A DNA stretch of 64,000 bases from JBCCFK01 sp965262315 (GCA_965262315.1 CBDHFJ010000032.1:1-64000); one strand, 5' to 3'; counted from the stretch's first letter, positions 10,701 to 19,823 are shown. The notes: a model not told the origin generated them from the sequence alone. Translations and numbers: made by a program.

Positions 10701-11059
10701 TCGGGTTCTCGATCGTGGCCACCAGCGGCACTGCTGCCGCGTTGGAGGCGGCGGGCATCGAGGTGGCATCGATCGTGGCCAAGATCGGCGAAGCCGACGG
10801 CACCAACGCAGTCGACCTGATCGAGTCCGGCGAGGTCAACCTGGTGATCAACTCGCCTCGCGGTCGTGGGCCACGCGCGGACGGCGCGCACATCCGTCGT
10901 GCGGCCGGCGAGCGCAACGTGCCCCTGCTGACCACCGCGGCGGCCGGACTCGCGGCGGCGAACGGCATGGTGGACCGGGCCGACCACCCGCTGCGGGTGC
11001 GCCCACTCCAGGACTACCACGCCAACACGGCGGTCGATCAGATGGCGCTCGAGGTCTGA
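7724..11059 (+). CDS. carB: Carbamoyl-phosphate synthase large subunit
   Basis: Makes carbamoyl phosphate from bicarbonate, two ATP and ammonia, supplying both PyrB and ArgF in this window. The product is 1111 residues, full length. Two homologous ATP-grasp halves begin with KILLIGSGPIVIGQACEFDYSG and VIILGAGPNRIGQGIEFDYCC, each with its VRPxYxLGG loop (VRPAYILGGKGTG; VRPSYVLGGRAMS) and EMNPRVSRSSALASKATG / EANPRASRTVPFVAKATG metal-binding strand. The C-terminal MGS-like regulatory domain begins near FMSVADRDKEL. A 50-residue segment between the halves (VRARRLELGVVPTFKTVDTC onward) is typical. The gene overlaps the bridging mini-ORF by one base. Confidence 0.98.
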   Translation: MPRRDDIEKILLIGSGPIVIGQACEFDYSGTQACRVLRDEGYTVVLANSNPATIMTDPDFADATYVEPLTAEVLTRIIERERPDALLPTLGGQTALNLAMELVELGVLDEYDVELIGAKADAIATAEDREMFKVAMTGIGLNVPASGVAHSMEEAAAVIEDLGLPVIVRPAYILGGKGTGIASTPEEFQKIASNGLAASPISEILIEKSIKGWKEFELEVMRDHADNCVVICTIENLDPMGVHTGDSITVAPSQTLTDVEYQEMRDAAFACMRRVGVETGGSNVQFALNPLNGEIVIIEMNPRVSRSSALASKATGFPIAKIAAKLAVGYTLDEIPNDITKKTPASFEPVIDYVVTKIPRWAFEKFPGTEAVLGTQMQSVGEAMAIGRTFPESLQKALRSLELGRLGLGAEPAEAEFSEISDEDLLQQSTIGTPDRVVQLGELLRRGLSIERIYEETAVDPWFLDQMSIIVEERHHLATLSPATIERRDMRRAKRLGFSDAQLAHLWDVEEGVVRARRLELGVVPTFKTVDTCGAEFAAETPYHYSTYEDTDEVAVSDRPKVIILGAGPNRIGQGIEFDYCCVHASFALADAGYETIMVNCNPETVSTDYDTSDRLYFEPLTFEDVHNVIDAEIRSAEAAGGPGIAGIIVSLGGQTPLKLAGLLPQDLVAGTSPDSIDLAEDRERWNAVCAQLEIPQPPGGTAVDLDGARQVIERIGYPALVRPSYVLGGRAMSIVYDDEQLEAALDELRADGSLGREGGLSAERPVLLDRFLEDATEVDVDAIRDATGEVIIGGVMEHVEEAGVHSGDSACVLPPVGLSANSIATIEEYTRKIAERLEVVGLINVQYAVKRIGGAEQVFVIEANPRASRTVPFVAKATGVPLVKVASRVMLGETLEQLREAAVLIPRTESPHISVKEAVLPFNRFPMTDAVLGPEMRSTGEVMGIDLTPGLAFAKSQAAAGMVLPTSGTVFMSVADRDKELASAAAARFAELGFSIVATSGTAAALEAAGIEVASIVAKIGEADGTNAVDLIESGEVNLVINSPRGRGPRADGAHIRRAAGERNVPLLTTAAAGLAAANGMVDRADHPLRVRPLQDYHANTAVDQMALEV

Positions 11060-11064
11060 CCCCG

Positions 11065-11124
11065 ATGCCCTCCCGTCCGCGTTCGCCCATCGGGCACACC
11101 GAAGCCGCCCGCGCGGAGGCCTGA
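11065..11124 (+). CDS. Bridging mini-ORF between carB and pyrD (19 codons)
   Basis: ATG 5 nt after the carB stop; TGA 6 nt before the pyrD ATG. Encodes MPSRPRSPIGHTEAARAEA. The GCGGAGG inside its end is the likely pyrD ribosome site. It has no overlaps, so this is a weaker case than the other bridging ORFs. Confidence 0.25.
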   Translation: MPSRPRSPIGHTEAARAEA

Positions 11125-11130
11125 CCGCGC

Positions 11131-12051
11131 ATGGCTGCGGCGGACCTGTCGACCACCGTCGGATCGGTGGCGTTGCCCAACCCGATCATGACCGCATCGG
11201 GGACCGCCGGCCACGGCGCCGAGCTCGCCGACTACATGGACCTGAGCCGCCTCGGCGCCGTGGTCGTGAAGTCGATCAGCGCCGATCCGTGGCCGGGCAA
11301 TCCGGCACCGCGGGTGCACCAGACCCCGGCGGGGATGATCAACAGCGTCGGTCTCCAGGGCCCCGGCCTGGACGCGTGGGCGCGCGACGATCTCCCCGCG
11401 TTGGCTCGCACCGGGGCCCGCGTCGTGGTCAGCATCTGGGGTCGTTCGCTGGAGGACTACCGCCGCGCCGCCGAGCGATGCGCAGACCTGCCGCCGGAGG
11501 TGATCGCGGTCGAGGTCAACGTCTCGTGCCCGAACGTCGAGGAGCGCAATGCGATGTTCGCGCACGACCCTGCGGCCACGGCACAGGTCATCCAGGCGAC
11601 GGCGGCGGCCGGCCGCCCGCGATGGGCGAAGCTCAGCCCCAACGTCACCGACATCACCGAGATCGCCGAAGCGGCGCTGGGCGCCGGCGCCGACGCGCTG
11701 ACGCTCACCAACACCCTGATGGGGATGGTCGTCGACACCGAGACGCGCCGGCCGCTGCTCGGAGGGGGCGGCGGTGGGGTGTCCGGCCCGGCCATGCATC
11801 CGGTCGCCGTCCGCGCGGTCCACGACGTGCGGGCCGCGCTGGGGCCCGTGCCGATCATCGGCGTGGGCGGCGTGGCCGCGGCCGAGCAGGCCGTGGAGTT
11901 CCTGCTGGCCGGTGCCAGCGCCGTCCAGATCGGCACCGCGATCTTCGCGGACCCGAGGAGTCCCGAGCGCGTGCGCGAAGGCCTCCTACGCTGGTGCGAC
12001 GATCACGGCGTTCGTCGTGTCACCGAACTGATCGGTGCGATGCACCCATGA
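11131..12051 (+). CDS. pyrD: Dihydroorotate dehydrogenase, class 1B catalytic subunit type
   Basis: FMN enzyme oxidising dihydroorotate to orotate. The 306-residue protein resembles Bacillus class 1B PyrD: LPNPIMTASGTAGHGAELADYMDLSRLGAVVVKSIS, NPAPRVHQTPAGMINSVGLQGPG, the active-site loop EVNVSCPNVE with the class 1 Cys base, KLSPNVTDI, and the FMN-phosphate loop PIIGVGGVAAAEQAVEFLLAGASAVQIGTA. Class 1B enzymes normally work with a PyrK iron-sulfur/FAD subunit, but no pyrK is in this operon. Its stop overlaps a bridging mini-ORF (ATGA) that reaches pyrF. Confidence 0.93.
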   Translation: MAAADLSTTVGSVALPNPIMTASGTAGHGAELADYMDLSRLGAVVVKSISADPWPGNPAPRVHQTPAGMINSVGLQGPGLDAWARDDLPALARTGARVVVSIWGRSLEDYRRAAERCADLPPEVIAVEVNVSCPNVEERNAMFAHDPAATAQVIQATAAAGRPRWAKLSPNVTDITEIAEAALGAGADALTLTNTLMGMVVDTETRRPLLGGGGGGVSGPAMHPVAVRAVHDVRAALGPVPIIGVGGVAAAEQAVEFLLAGASAVQIGTAIFADPRSPERVREGLLRWCDDHGVRRVTELIGAMHP

Positions 12052-12107
12052 ACCCAGACTCGGCCCGTCGGGCCGGTGAACGACCAACACAGGGGAGACA
12101 ACGATGA
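12048..12107 (+). CDS. Bridging mini-ORF between pyrD and pyrF (19 codons)
   Basis: Starts at ATG within the ATGA of the pyrD stop and ends at TGA within the ATGA of the pyrF start: a 4-nt overlap at both ends. Encodes MNPDSARRAGERPTQGRQR. AGGGGAGA near its end is the pyrF ribosome site. Confidence 0.45.
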   Translation: MNPDSARRAGERPTQGRQR

Positions 12108-12805
12108 GCGACAGCGGAGTGAGTGACGAGGTCCGGGGCACCCTGGCGCTGGCGTTGGACGTCGACGACCTGGTCGCGGCCACCCGGCTGGGTCGAGAGC
12201 TCCGGCCGTGGTTCGGCGTTGCCAAGATCGGCCTCGAGCTCTACAGCGCGGCGGGCCCCGACGCGGTTGGCGCGCTCCGTGAGCTGGGCTACGACATCTT
12301 CCTGGACGTCAAGCTGCACGACATCCCCAACACCGTCGGCAAGGCGGCCCGTGTGCTGGGCGCCCTGGGTGTCGACTACCTGACTCTGCACGCCTTCGGT
12401 GGCGTCGACATGTTGCGCGCCGGCGTCGAGGGGCTGAACGAGGGTGCAGCGAATGCTGGTCTCGAAGCGCCGGTGGCGTTGGGTGTCACCGTCCTCACCA
12501 GCGACGGTGGTGCACCGGACCACATCGTGCCCCAGCGTGTTCGCGTGGCCGCCGAGGCCGGCTGTGGCGGTCTGGTGTGTGCCGCGAAGGATCTCCAGGA
12601 CGCTCGCACGCTCGCCCCTCGGCTCGTCCGGGTGGTCCCCGGTATCCGGCCCGCAGGAGCGGACGCGCACGACCAGGCCAACGTGGCCACGCCCGGGGAG
12701 GCCATGGCACAGGGTGCCGATGTGCTGGTCATCGGACGTGCGGTGACCGCCGCTCCCGACCCGGCCGAAGCCGCCAATGCCCTCGTCGCCGAGATGTTGT
12801 CCTGA
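12104..12805 (+). CDS. pyrF: Orotidine 5'-phosphate decarboxylase
   Basis: Decarboxylates OMP to UMP, the last step of the pathway. The 233-residue TIM barrel has LALALDVDD at the first strand, the catalytic cluster IFLDVKLHDIPNTVGKA (Asp-Lys-x-x-Asp), LTLHAFGG, and the phosphate-binding end VVPGIRPAGADAHDQ with VIGRAVTAAPDPAEA. This is the short bacterial type I form, not the longer mycobacterial-type variant. pyrE is absent from the window and must lie elsewhere. Confidence 0.96.
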   Translation: MSDSGVSDEVRGTLALALDVDDLVAATRLGRELRPWFGVAKIGLELYSAAGPDAVGALRELGYDIFLDVKLHDIPNTVGKAARVLGALGVDYLTLHAFGGVDMLRAGVEGLNEGAANAGLEAPVALGVTVLTSDGGAPDHIVPQRVRVAAEAGCGGLVCAAKDLQDARTLAPRLVRVVPGIRPAGADAHDQANVATPGEAMAQGADVLVIGRAVTAAPDPAEAANALVAEMLS

Positions 12806-12942
12806 CAAGGATGACAGAGCCCATCTGTGAGGCGGCAGTGCGTGTCGGGTCGAGTTCGGCAGGGAGCGGAGCGACGTGCCGATACTCGGTTCGCGAGCGC
12901 CAGCGAGCGGCAGAGGTCCGCCACCTGCCTGACCAGCGGTAA

Positions 12943-12948
12943 TACTGT
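12943..12948 (+). promoter_or_regulatory. -10 element of a leaderless mihF promoter
   Basis: TACTGT (TANNNT) lies 7 nt before the mihF ATG, so initiation would fall at or next to the start codon. No ribosome-binding site is present. Confidence 0.5.
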
Positions 12949-12955
12949 TTTCGCC

Positions 12956-13270
12956 ATGGCAGCACCCCCAGTACTCACAGAAGAGCAGCGGAAGGCCGCG
13001 CTCGAGAAGGCAGCCGAAGCACGGCGCGTGCGGGCCGACCTCAAAGATCGACTCAAGATGGGATCCGTCACCCTCGGCGAGGTGCTCGATCAGGCGGTCG
13101 ACGACGAGATCGTGGGCAAGACCAAGGTCCTGGCAGTCCTCGAGTCGCTCCCCGGTGTCGGCAAGGTCAAGGCCCGACGGCTGATGGAAGAGATCGGCAT
13201 CGCCGAGAGTCGCCGTCTGCGCGGCCTGGGCGACCAGCAGCGTGCCGCACTTCTCGAACACTTCGCCTGA
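12956..13270 (+). CDS. mihF: Integration host factor, actinobacterial type (MihF)
   Basis: Small basic nucleoid-associated DNA-binding protein of actinobacteria, unrelated in fold to enterobacterial IHF. The 104-residue protein starts MAAPPVLTEEQRKAALEKA, has a long N-terminal helix (RRVRADLKDRLKMGSVTLGEVL), and then a helix-hairpin-helix-like core VLAVLESLPGVGKVKARRLMEEIGI, ending with ESRRLRGLGDQQRAALLEHF. The order pyrF-mihF-gmk-rpoZ-coaBC-metK-priA is a well-known actinobacterial arrangement. The start was chosen by family length and by the promoter immediately upstream; a longer in-frame extension is non-homologous. It overlaps gmk by 29 nt. Confidence 0.93.
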   Translation: MAAPPVLTEEQRKAALEKAAEARRVRADLKDRLKMGSVTLGEVLDQAVDDEIVGKTKVLAVLESLPGVGKVKARRLMEEIGIAESRRLRGLGDQQRAALLEHFA

Positions 13271-13829
13271 ACCCGAGCCGCTCAAGATCGTCGTCTCCGG
13301 CCCCGGTGGGGTCGGGAAGGGGACGATCGTGTCGGCACTCGTCGCTCGCGACGAACGCCTCTGGCTGTCGCGGAGCTGGACCACGCGCGCCCCCCGCCCA
13401 GGCGAGGCGCCCGATGCCTACACCTTCGTCAGCGAAGAGGAGTTCCAGGCACACGCCGATGCCGACGGCTTCCTGGAGTGGGTCGAGTTCCTCGAGTACC
13501 GCCAGGGCACGCCGCTGCCCGAACCCCCGGCCGGTCGAGACATCGTCTTCGAGATCGACGTCTACGGCGGCATGGCCATCGCGGAGCGATATCCGGACCC
13601 ACTGTTGTTGTTCGTCGACACGCCGAGTCGGGACGAGCAGCAGCGCCGGCTGGAGGGGCGCGGGGATCCGCCCGAGAAGGTGGCCGCCCGAATCGAACGC
13701 GGCGACCTCGAGCGGAGCCTCGCGAGCGAGCACGGCTACACCACCGTGATCAACGACGATCTCGAGACCACCGTCGCCGAGATCGCCGAGCTCATCCAGG
13801 CCGCGCGGTTGCCGGGCTCATGCGACTGA
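13242..13829 (+). CDS. gmk: Guanylate kinase
   Basis: Phosphorylates GMP to GDP. The 195-residue protein has the P-loop VVSGPGGVGKGTIVSAL near residues 17-33 (the usual GPSG is GPGG here), the GMP-binding SRSWTTRAPRPGEAPDAYTFVSEEEF, and EWVEFLEYRQGTP. The more usual Y-G-T-P loop is changed to R-Q-G-T-P. The lid region carries RRLEGRGDPPEKVAARI. The GTG start overlaps the mihF end by 29 nt; no later start precedes the P-loop strand. The Ser/Asp C-terminus is not conserved. Confidence 0.93.
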   Translation: MPHFSNTSPEPEPLKIVVSGPGGVGKGTIVSALVARDERLWLSRSWTTRAPRPGEAPDAYTFVSEEEFQAHADADGFLEWVEFLEYRQGTPLPEPPAGRDIVFEIDVYGGMAIAERYPDPLLLFVDTPSRDEQQRRLEGRGDPPEKVAARIERGDLERSLASEHGYTTVINDDLETTVAEIAELIQAARLPGSCD

Positions 13830-13846
13830 GCCGGAAGCTGCGCTGA

Positions 13847-13852
13847 TACGAT
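13847..13852 (+). promoter_or_regulatory. Candidate -10 element for rpoZ-coaBC-metK
   Basis: TACGAT (TANNNT) 74 nt before the rpoZ ATG. The leader has no obvious structure. No clear -35. Confidence 0.3.
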
Positions 13853-13926
13853 CGTCTGTCGGGCCTGTGGCCCCTGATCACCGAACCGCGTCGGGTGAAC
13901 CGGCGAGACGCACCTCGGAGCGACCC

Positions 13927-14247
13927 ATGTCCAGCGAACACGATTCCATGATCGAGCCGGCCGTCGAAGGCCTTCTCGAACGAGCCGACTCCAAGTTTCG
14001 GCTGGTGACGCTGGGTGCCGCTCGGGCTCGGCAGATCAACGCCTACTTCGGTCAGCTCGGCGACGGCCTGGGCGCCAGCATCCCGCCGCAGGTGACCAGC
14101 GTGAGTCGCAAGCCGCTGTCCATCGCGTTCGAGGAGATCATCTCCGACAAGATCGTGGCCGGTGAGAAGACCGAAGAGGAAGATCCGGCCGAGGGCGAAG
14201 CCGAGGACGGCGCAGACACGGCCGCAGACGGTGACGACGCCAGCTGA
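13927..14247 (+). CDS. rpoZ: RNA polymerase omega subunit
   Basis: Assembly and stability subunit of RNA polymerase. The 106-residue protein has the omega core MIEPAVEGLLERADSKFRLVTLGAARARQINAYFGQLGDGLG (about residues 8-48) and KPLSIAFEEIISDKI, followed by an acidic disordered tail rich in Glu/Ala/Asp. The ATG at 13927 is preceded by CGGAG; an upstream in-frame ATG at 13867 would add an unconserved Arg-rich stretch. The last 17 nt overlap coaBC. Confidence 0.95.
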   Translation: MSSEHDSMIEPAVEGLLERADSKFRLVTLGAARARQINAYFGQLGDGLGASIPPQVTSVSRKPLSIAFEEIISDKIVAGEKTEEEDPAEGEAEDGADTAADGDDAS

Positions 14248-15465
14248 CGGCACGAGCACGCTCGACGGCAAGCGCATCGTCGTCGGGGTCAGCGGCGGCA
14301 TCGCCGCCTACAAGGCGGTCGAGGTGATCCGTCGGCTGGTCGACGCGGGCGCCCACGTGGCCCCCATCATGACCAACGCCGCGCATCGCTTCATCGGGGA
14401 GACGACCCTGAGCGCCTTGTCGTCGGAGCCGGTGCAGAAGTCGCTGTGGGACGAGGACAGCCCCATCCCACACACCCGTCTCGGCCAGGGGGCCGATGGC
14501 ATCGTCGTGGTTCCGGCCACGGCGCGGTTGCTCGGCTCCTACGCGGCCGGCATCTCCAACGACCTGCTGACCGCGACCCTGCTGGCCACCCGGGCCCCAG
14601 TCGTCGTCTGCCCGGCCATGCACACCGAGATGTGGGAGCATCCCGCCGTTCAGGACAACCTGGCGACGCTGCGGCGACGTGGCGTCCACATCGTCGATCC
14701 GGAGCCGGGTCGACTCGCGGGCGGCGACGTCGGCCACGGCCGCCTGGCCGCCCCGGCCACCGTGGTCGCCGAGGTCGAGCGGGCGCTCGGACCGGGCGAT
14801 CTCTCGGGCCTGCGGGTGCTGATCACCGCTGGTGGAACCCGCGAGGCCATCGACCCCGTGCGCGTGATCTCCAACCGGAGCACGGGCAAGCAGGGATACG
14901 CCCTCGCGGCCGCGGCCTACGCGCGTGGCGCCGACGTCACGCTCGTCACCACGGTCGACCGCGAACCACCACCGGGCGTCGAGATCGTCGAGGTCACCTC
15001 CGCCGCGTCGATGCAGGACGTGGTCGTCCCCAGGTCGCCGGACACCGACGTGATCATCATGGCGGCTGCGGTGGCCGACTTCCGGCCCGCCACCGTCGCC
15101 GATCGCAAGATCAAGAAGGGCGACGGCATCGAGGCCATCCCACTCGAGCGCACCCACGACTTCCTGGTCGACCTCGGCGCGGCGAAGCCGGCCGGGCAGA
15201 CCCTGGTCGGGTTCGCCGCCGAGACCGACGATCTCGAAGCCAATGCCCGCGGCAAGCTCGAACGCAAGCAGTTGGACCTCATCGTCGCCAACGATGTGTC
15301 GATGGAGCACGTGGGCTTCGCCCACGACACCAACGAGGTCCTCATCATCAGCGCCGATGCGGTGCAGCCGGTCCCACTCGCCGACAAGCGGGTGATCGCC
15401 GATGCCGTGCTCGACGCCGTCGTCACCGCCCGGGGTGGATCCCGGGCCGTCAATCCACAGGGGAA

Positions 15466-15469
<4 letters not shown>
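14231..15469 (+). CDS. coaBC: Bifunctional phosphopantothenoylcysteine decarboxylase / phosphopantothenate-cysteine ligase
   Basis: Makes 4'-phosphopantetheine in coenzyme A synthesis. The N-terminal CoaC flavoprotein domain (about 1-185) shows KRIVVGVSGGIAAYKAVEVIRRL, the active-site His in SPIPHTRLGQGAD, and PAMHTEMW (the actinobacterial version of PAMNxxMW). The CoaB domain (about 190-412) shows VLITAGGTREAIDPVRVISN, RSTGKQGYALA, AAAVADFRPATVADRKIKK and TLVGFAAETDD. The GTG start at 14231 overlaps rpoZ; the longer in-frame extension is only the shadow of the rpoZ tail. The stop overlaps metK (ATGA). Confidence 0.95.
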
Positions 15470-16646
<1,177 letters not shown>

Positions 16647-16673
<27 letters not shown>

Positions 16674-16871
16674 TTCCTGGTTCGGCTCGTCCTGGCGGGG
16701 TCGGCGGCTGCGTTCCGAGCGGGCTCGTGGTCGTGTGGCGTGTCTGAGGGTGCGTCGCCGAACGGTGTCGCCGGATCGTCCCTCGCCGTTGGGAGCTTCG
16801 CTCTTGGGGCGTCCGAGGACCTCAAGAGCGCACTCGGGCTGTCGTTCCTGGTTCGGCTCGTCCTGGCGGGG
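16647..16871 (+). repeat. 54-bp direct repeat of the metK 3' end
   Basis: Bases 16647-16700 (metK's last eight codons, stop and 27 nt beyond) recur at 16818-16871 with one difference: the TAG stop is TCG in the second copy. The 117 bp between the copies hold no gene. The second copy lies directly before the inverted repeat that precedes priA. It looks like a local duplication of a gene end, as at pyrC-carA. Confidence 0.9.
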
Positions 16872-16899
16872 CGATCGGGCGCGCCATCGCGCCCGATCG
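16872..16899 (+). terminator. Perfect 12-bp inverted repeat between metK and priA
   Basis: CGATCGGGCGCG / CCAT / CGCGCCCGATCG. A very stable hairpin without a following T-run, ending 15 nt before the priA start. It may terminate metK transcription or be an operator for priA; the sequence alone does not decide. Confidence 0.4.
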
Positions 16900-16914
16900 G
16901 GTGCTCGTCGCGGC

Positions 16915-18681
16915 ATGATCGTGACCATGGGTGACGGTCGGAGGCCAGCAGTGGTGCGCGTCCTTCCCGACGTCGCAGCCATCGGGCGGTCCTTCGACTA
17001 CACCGTCCCCGACGGGTGGCACGACGATGGCCGGGCCGCCCTGGTGACGCTCGGGGCCATGGTCCGCATCGATCTGCATGGCCGTCGGGTCGCCGGATGG
17101 GTCACCGACATCGACCCCGAGGACCGGCCCGACGTCGAGCTTCGACCGCTGGCCAAGGTGAGCGGATACGGACCCTCGGCCGAGGTGATCGACCTCGCCC
17201 GGTGGGCGGCACATCGCTGGGCCGGACCGGTCTCGGCGTTGCTCGGCACCGCCAGCCCACCCACGATGGTGACCCGGCTCACCGCCGGCCGCCCACCGGC
17301 GCCGGTCGAGATGCCCGAGCACCCCGCGGTCCGGGAGGCCTTCGACGGCGCCGGCGCGGTCGTCCGTGTCCCGCCGCTGGGGGACCGGTGGCCCTTGATC
17401 CTGGGAGCCGTCGCTCACGGCAATGCGCTCATCCTCGTCCCGTCGTTGGCCCAGGCCAGGGTGCTGGTCGGGCGATTGAAACAGCGCGGCCTCCGCGTCG
17501 GCCTCCACCCGAGGGACTGGGCCATGGGCCGGGCCGGGGCCACGGTCGTCGGTGGCCGTGCGGCCGCCTTCGCACCGGTCGAGGATCTGGCCGCCGTACT
17601 GGTGATCGACGAACACGACGAGGTGTATCAGGAGGAACGGACGCCGACCTGGCACGCGAGGGAGGTCGTGATCGAGCGGGCGGCGCGCGCCGGAGTGCCC
17701 TGTGTGCTCACCTCGCCGATGCCGACCCTCGAGGCCACCGAGCGGCTGCCGCTGGTCACGCTGGACCGTGAGACCGAGCGCCGCGGCTGGCCGGTCATCC
17801 GCACCGTCGATCCCCGACAGGACGGCTCCTCGAGGGGGACGCTGTGGACCGAGGCGGTCGTACGGCTGCTGCAGCGCGACGGTCGGGTCGTGGTGGTGCT
17901 CAATCGCAAGGGGCGATCGAGGCTCCTGTCGTGTCGGAGCTGCGACGAACTCGCCGTCTGCGACCGCTGCGACGGTGCGGTCCGACAAGAGGACGACGGC
18001 GACTTCGTCTGTGCGTCCTGTGGGAATCGGCGGCCCGCCGTGTGCACCAACTGTGGCGCCACCGCGTTCAAGAACCTCCGGATCGGGGTGGGTCGGGCGC
18101 GCGAGGAGCTGGAGGCGTTGCTGCGTGAGCCGGTCCTGGAGGTCACCGGAGACACCGAGGACAGCACCCTCGACCAGACGCGGGTCCTGGTCGGGACCGA
18201 GGCCGTCCTGCACCGGGTCGATGCCGCCGTCGGGGTTGCCTTCGTCGACTTCGACCAGGAGCTGACGGCGCCCCGCTACCGCGCCGGCGAGCAGGCACTG
18301 GCACTGCTCGTTCGCGCCGGTCGGCTGGTGGGCGGGCGTCGCGACGCCAACGGTGAGGTGCTGGTGCAGTCCCGGCAGCCGAACCACCCGGTGCTGCGGG
18401 CTGCGGTGAACGCGGACGTCGAGGCGTGGACCGAGACCGAGATGACCCGACGGCGGCTGTTCGGCCACCCTCCCTATGGTGCGACCGCCCAGGTCAGCGG
18501 CGCCGTCGCCCCGGAGTTCGTCCAGCGGCTCGGGACCCCGCTCGGTGTCGAGGTCCGGGGGCCCGTGGACGACGCCTGGTTGATCAAGGCGCCCGACCCC
18601 GCCGCGCTCGCCGACGCGCTCGCAGCCGTCGAGCGTCCCGCCGGACGGATGCGCCTCGCCGTGGATCCACTCCGGATGTGA
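16915..18681 (+). CDS. priA: Primosomal protein N' (PriA), actinobacterial ATPase-deficient type
   Basis: Replication-restart protein that recognises stalled forks. The 588-residue protein has the 3'-DNA-binding domain first (VVRVLPDVAAIGRSFDYTVPDGW) and a helicase core in which no GxGKT Walker A is present: the corresponding stretch reads ILGAVAHGNALILVPSLAQA. A DEAH-like box survives as VLVIDEHDEVYQEE. The zinc-binding insertion is intact with eight Cys (CRSCDELAVCDRC and CASCGNRRPAVCTNC). Walker-A-less PriA is known in actinobacteria and is thought to act without helicase activity. ATG 16915 or the in-frame ATG 16927 may be the start. Confidence 0.9.
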   Translation: MIVTMGDGRRPAVVRVLPDVAAIGRSFDYTVPDGWHDDGRAALVTLGAMVRIDLHGRRVAGWVTDIDPEDRPDVELRPLAKVSGYGPSAEVIDLARWAAHRWAGPVSALLGTASPPTMVTRLTAGRPPAPVEMPEHPAVREAFDGAGAVVRVPPLGDRWPLILGAVAHGNALILVPSLAQARVLVGRLKQRGLRVGLHPRDWAMGRAGATVVGGRAAAFAPVEDLAAVLVIDEHDEVYQEERTPTWHAREVVIERAARAGVPCVLTSPMPTLEATERLPLVTLDRETERRGWPVIRTVDPRQDGSSRGTLWTEAVVRLLQRDGRVVVVLNRKGRSRLLSCRSCDELAVCDRCDGAVRQEDDGDFVCASCGNRRPAVCTNCGATAFKNLRIGVGRAREELEALLREPVLEVTGDTEDSTLDQTRVLVGTEAVLHRVDAAVGVAFVDFDQELTAPRYRAGEQALALLVRAGRLVGGRRDANGEVLVQSRQPNHPVLRAAVNADVEAWTETEMTRRRLFGHPPYGATAQVSGAVAPEFVQRLGTPLGVEVRGPVDDAWLIKAPDPAALADALAAVERPAGRMRLAVDPLRM

Positions 18682-18693
18682 CCAGCGAGGTTC

Positions 18694-19221
18694 TCAGCCG
18701 ACCCAGCTGCGGCGCCTGACCTCGTAGAGGGCGATCGATGCAGCCGTGGCCACGTTGAGCGACCCCACTTTGCCCAGCTGGGGTAGGTACCCGATGGCGT
18801 CACAGGCCGCCAGCGCGTCACGACCCACGCCTCGGTCCTCGTGGCCGATCACCAGGCAGACGTCGGCGGCAAGCTCGAGTTCGTGCAGCGCGGTCGACCC
18901 TTCGGCGAGCTCGACCGCCACGATCTGGTACCCCTGCGACCGTGCAGCAGCGATGGCGTCGACGGTGGTCTCGACGCTCTCGCCCGTCAGGTAGCGGTCG
19001 GTTCCGAGGGCGGTCTTGCCCACCTTGGGGTTCTCCGGGGTCGTGGCACCGCCGGCGTACCAGACGTGGTCGACCCGTTCGGCTGCGGCGGTGCGGATGA
19101 TGGCGCCGACGTTGAAGGGACCCTGCACGCCGTCGAGAATCAGCGCGAGGCGGCCCCTGGTGCGGCGCCGCCACTCCCGGTGCAGGCGCTTGAGCTCGGT
19201 CCCGGACAGGTTGCGACTCAC
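18694..19221 (-). CDS. SpoU/TrmH-family RNA 2'-O-methyltransferase
   Basis: Predicted rRNA or tRNA ribose methyltransferase with the trefoil-knot SPOUT fold. The 175-residue protein has motif 1 LILDGVQGPFNVGAIIRTAAA, motif 2 CLVIGHEDRGVG and motif 3 LPQLGKVGSLNVATAASIALYEV, which together form the knotted SAM site. The target is not identifiable, though the short form resembles TrmH/TrmL-like enzymes. The GTG start overlaps the upstream methyltransferase gene by 4 nt (GTGA), so both are translated from one minus-strand mRNA. The long in-frame extension upstream is the shadow of that neighbour. Confidence 0.88.
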   Translation of the reverse strand: MSRNLSGTELKRLHREWRRRTRGRLALILDGVQGPFNVGAIIRTAAAERVDHVWYAGGATTPENPKVGKTALGTDRYLTGESVETTVDAIAAARSQGYQIVAVELAEGSTALHELELAADVCLVIGHEDRGVGRDALAACDAIGYLPQLGKVGSLNVATAASIALYEVRRRSWVG

Positions 19222-19817
19222 GGCGCAGTCACCTCGAGGAGCCGATAGCCCTGTCGGGACGCGAGGCGACGGCACGGGGCGACCTCGGCCTCGATCCATC
19301 GGGCCAGGCTGTCGGCCCCCAGGTGCTTCTGGACCACCAGGACGGCCCGGCCGCCGGGTGCGAGTCGGGGCAGCCAGTGGCCGAGGAGCCGGTGCAACGC
19401 CGCCTTGCCGATGCGGATGGGAGGGTTGGACCAGATGAGGTCGAAGCGGACGTGGTCGGGGACGTCGCCCGGCGCCGAGACGGTGGCGTTGCAGCCGGCG
19501 AGGTTGGTGGCGGCCAGGGTGCGGGCTCGTTCGTTGACGTCGACCGCCCACACGTGCGCAGCCGGGGCCCGGGCGCACAGGGTCCGGGCGATCGCTCCAT
19601 AGCCACACCCGAGATCGAGGGCCGTGGAGACGTCTGGACCCGGGGCAGGCGCTTCCAGCAGCAGGAGCCGGGTGCCGGGGTCGACGCGGTCCGCCGAGAA
19701 CACCCCCCGGTCGCTGGCCAGCTCGACCGTCAGATCGGGGAGGACCAGGCTGACGGTTCTCGGCGCGGACGCGGCGGCCGGATCTTCGTCGAAGTAGTGC
19801 GCCTGCCGATCGGCCAT
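19218..19817 (-). CDS. Methyltransferase small-domain protein (RsmC-like)
   Basis: Predicted 16S rRNA guanine-N2 methyltransferase or relative. The 199-residue protein shows the MTS fold: VFSADRVDPGTRLLLLEAP ahead of motif I ALDLGCGYGAIARTL, VWAVDVNERARTLAATN, and the catalytic motif DLIWSNPPIRIGKAA (NPPY-like, with Ile for the aromatic residue), then GGRAVLVVQKHLGADSLAR. It lacks the N-terminal duplicated domain of E. coli RsmC, which is common outside proteobacteria. A leaderless promoter lies at its start. It is co-translated with the downstream SpoU gene. Confidence 0.88.
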   Translation of the reverse strand: MADRQAHYFDEDPAAASAPRTVSLVLPDLTVELASDRGVFSADRVDPGTRLLLLEAPAPGPDVSTALDLGCGYGAIARTLCARAPAAHVWAVDVNERARTLAATNLAGCNATVSAPGDVPDHVRFDLIWSNPPIRIGKAALHRLLGHWLPRLAPGGRAVLVVQKHLGADSLARWIEAEVAPCRRLASRQGYRLLEVTAP

Positions 19818-19823
19818 GGGCCG

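Noticed and set aside
12806..12955. Gene or repeat in the pyrF-mihF gap
   Set aside because: Only imperfect GAGCG-type repeats and the mihF promoter; no reading frame with family sequence.
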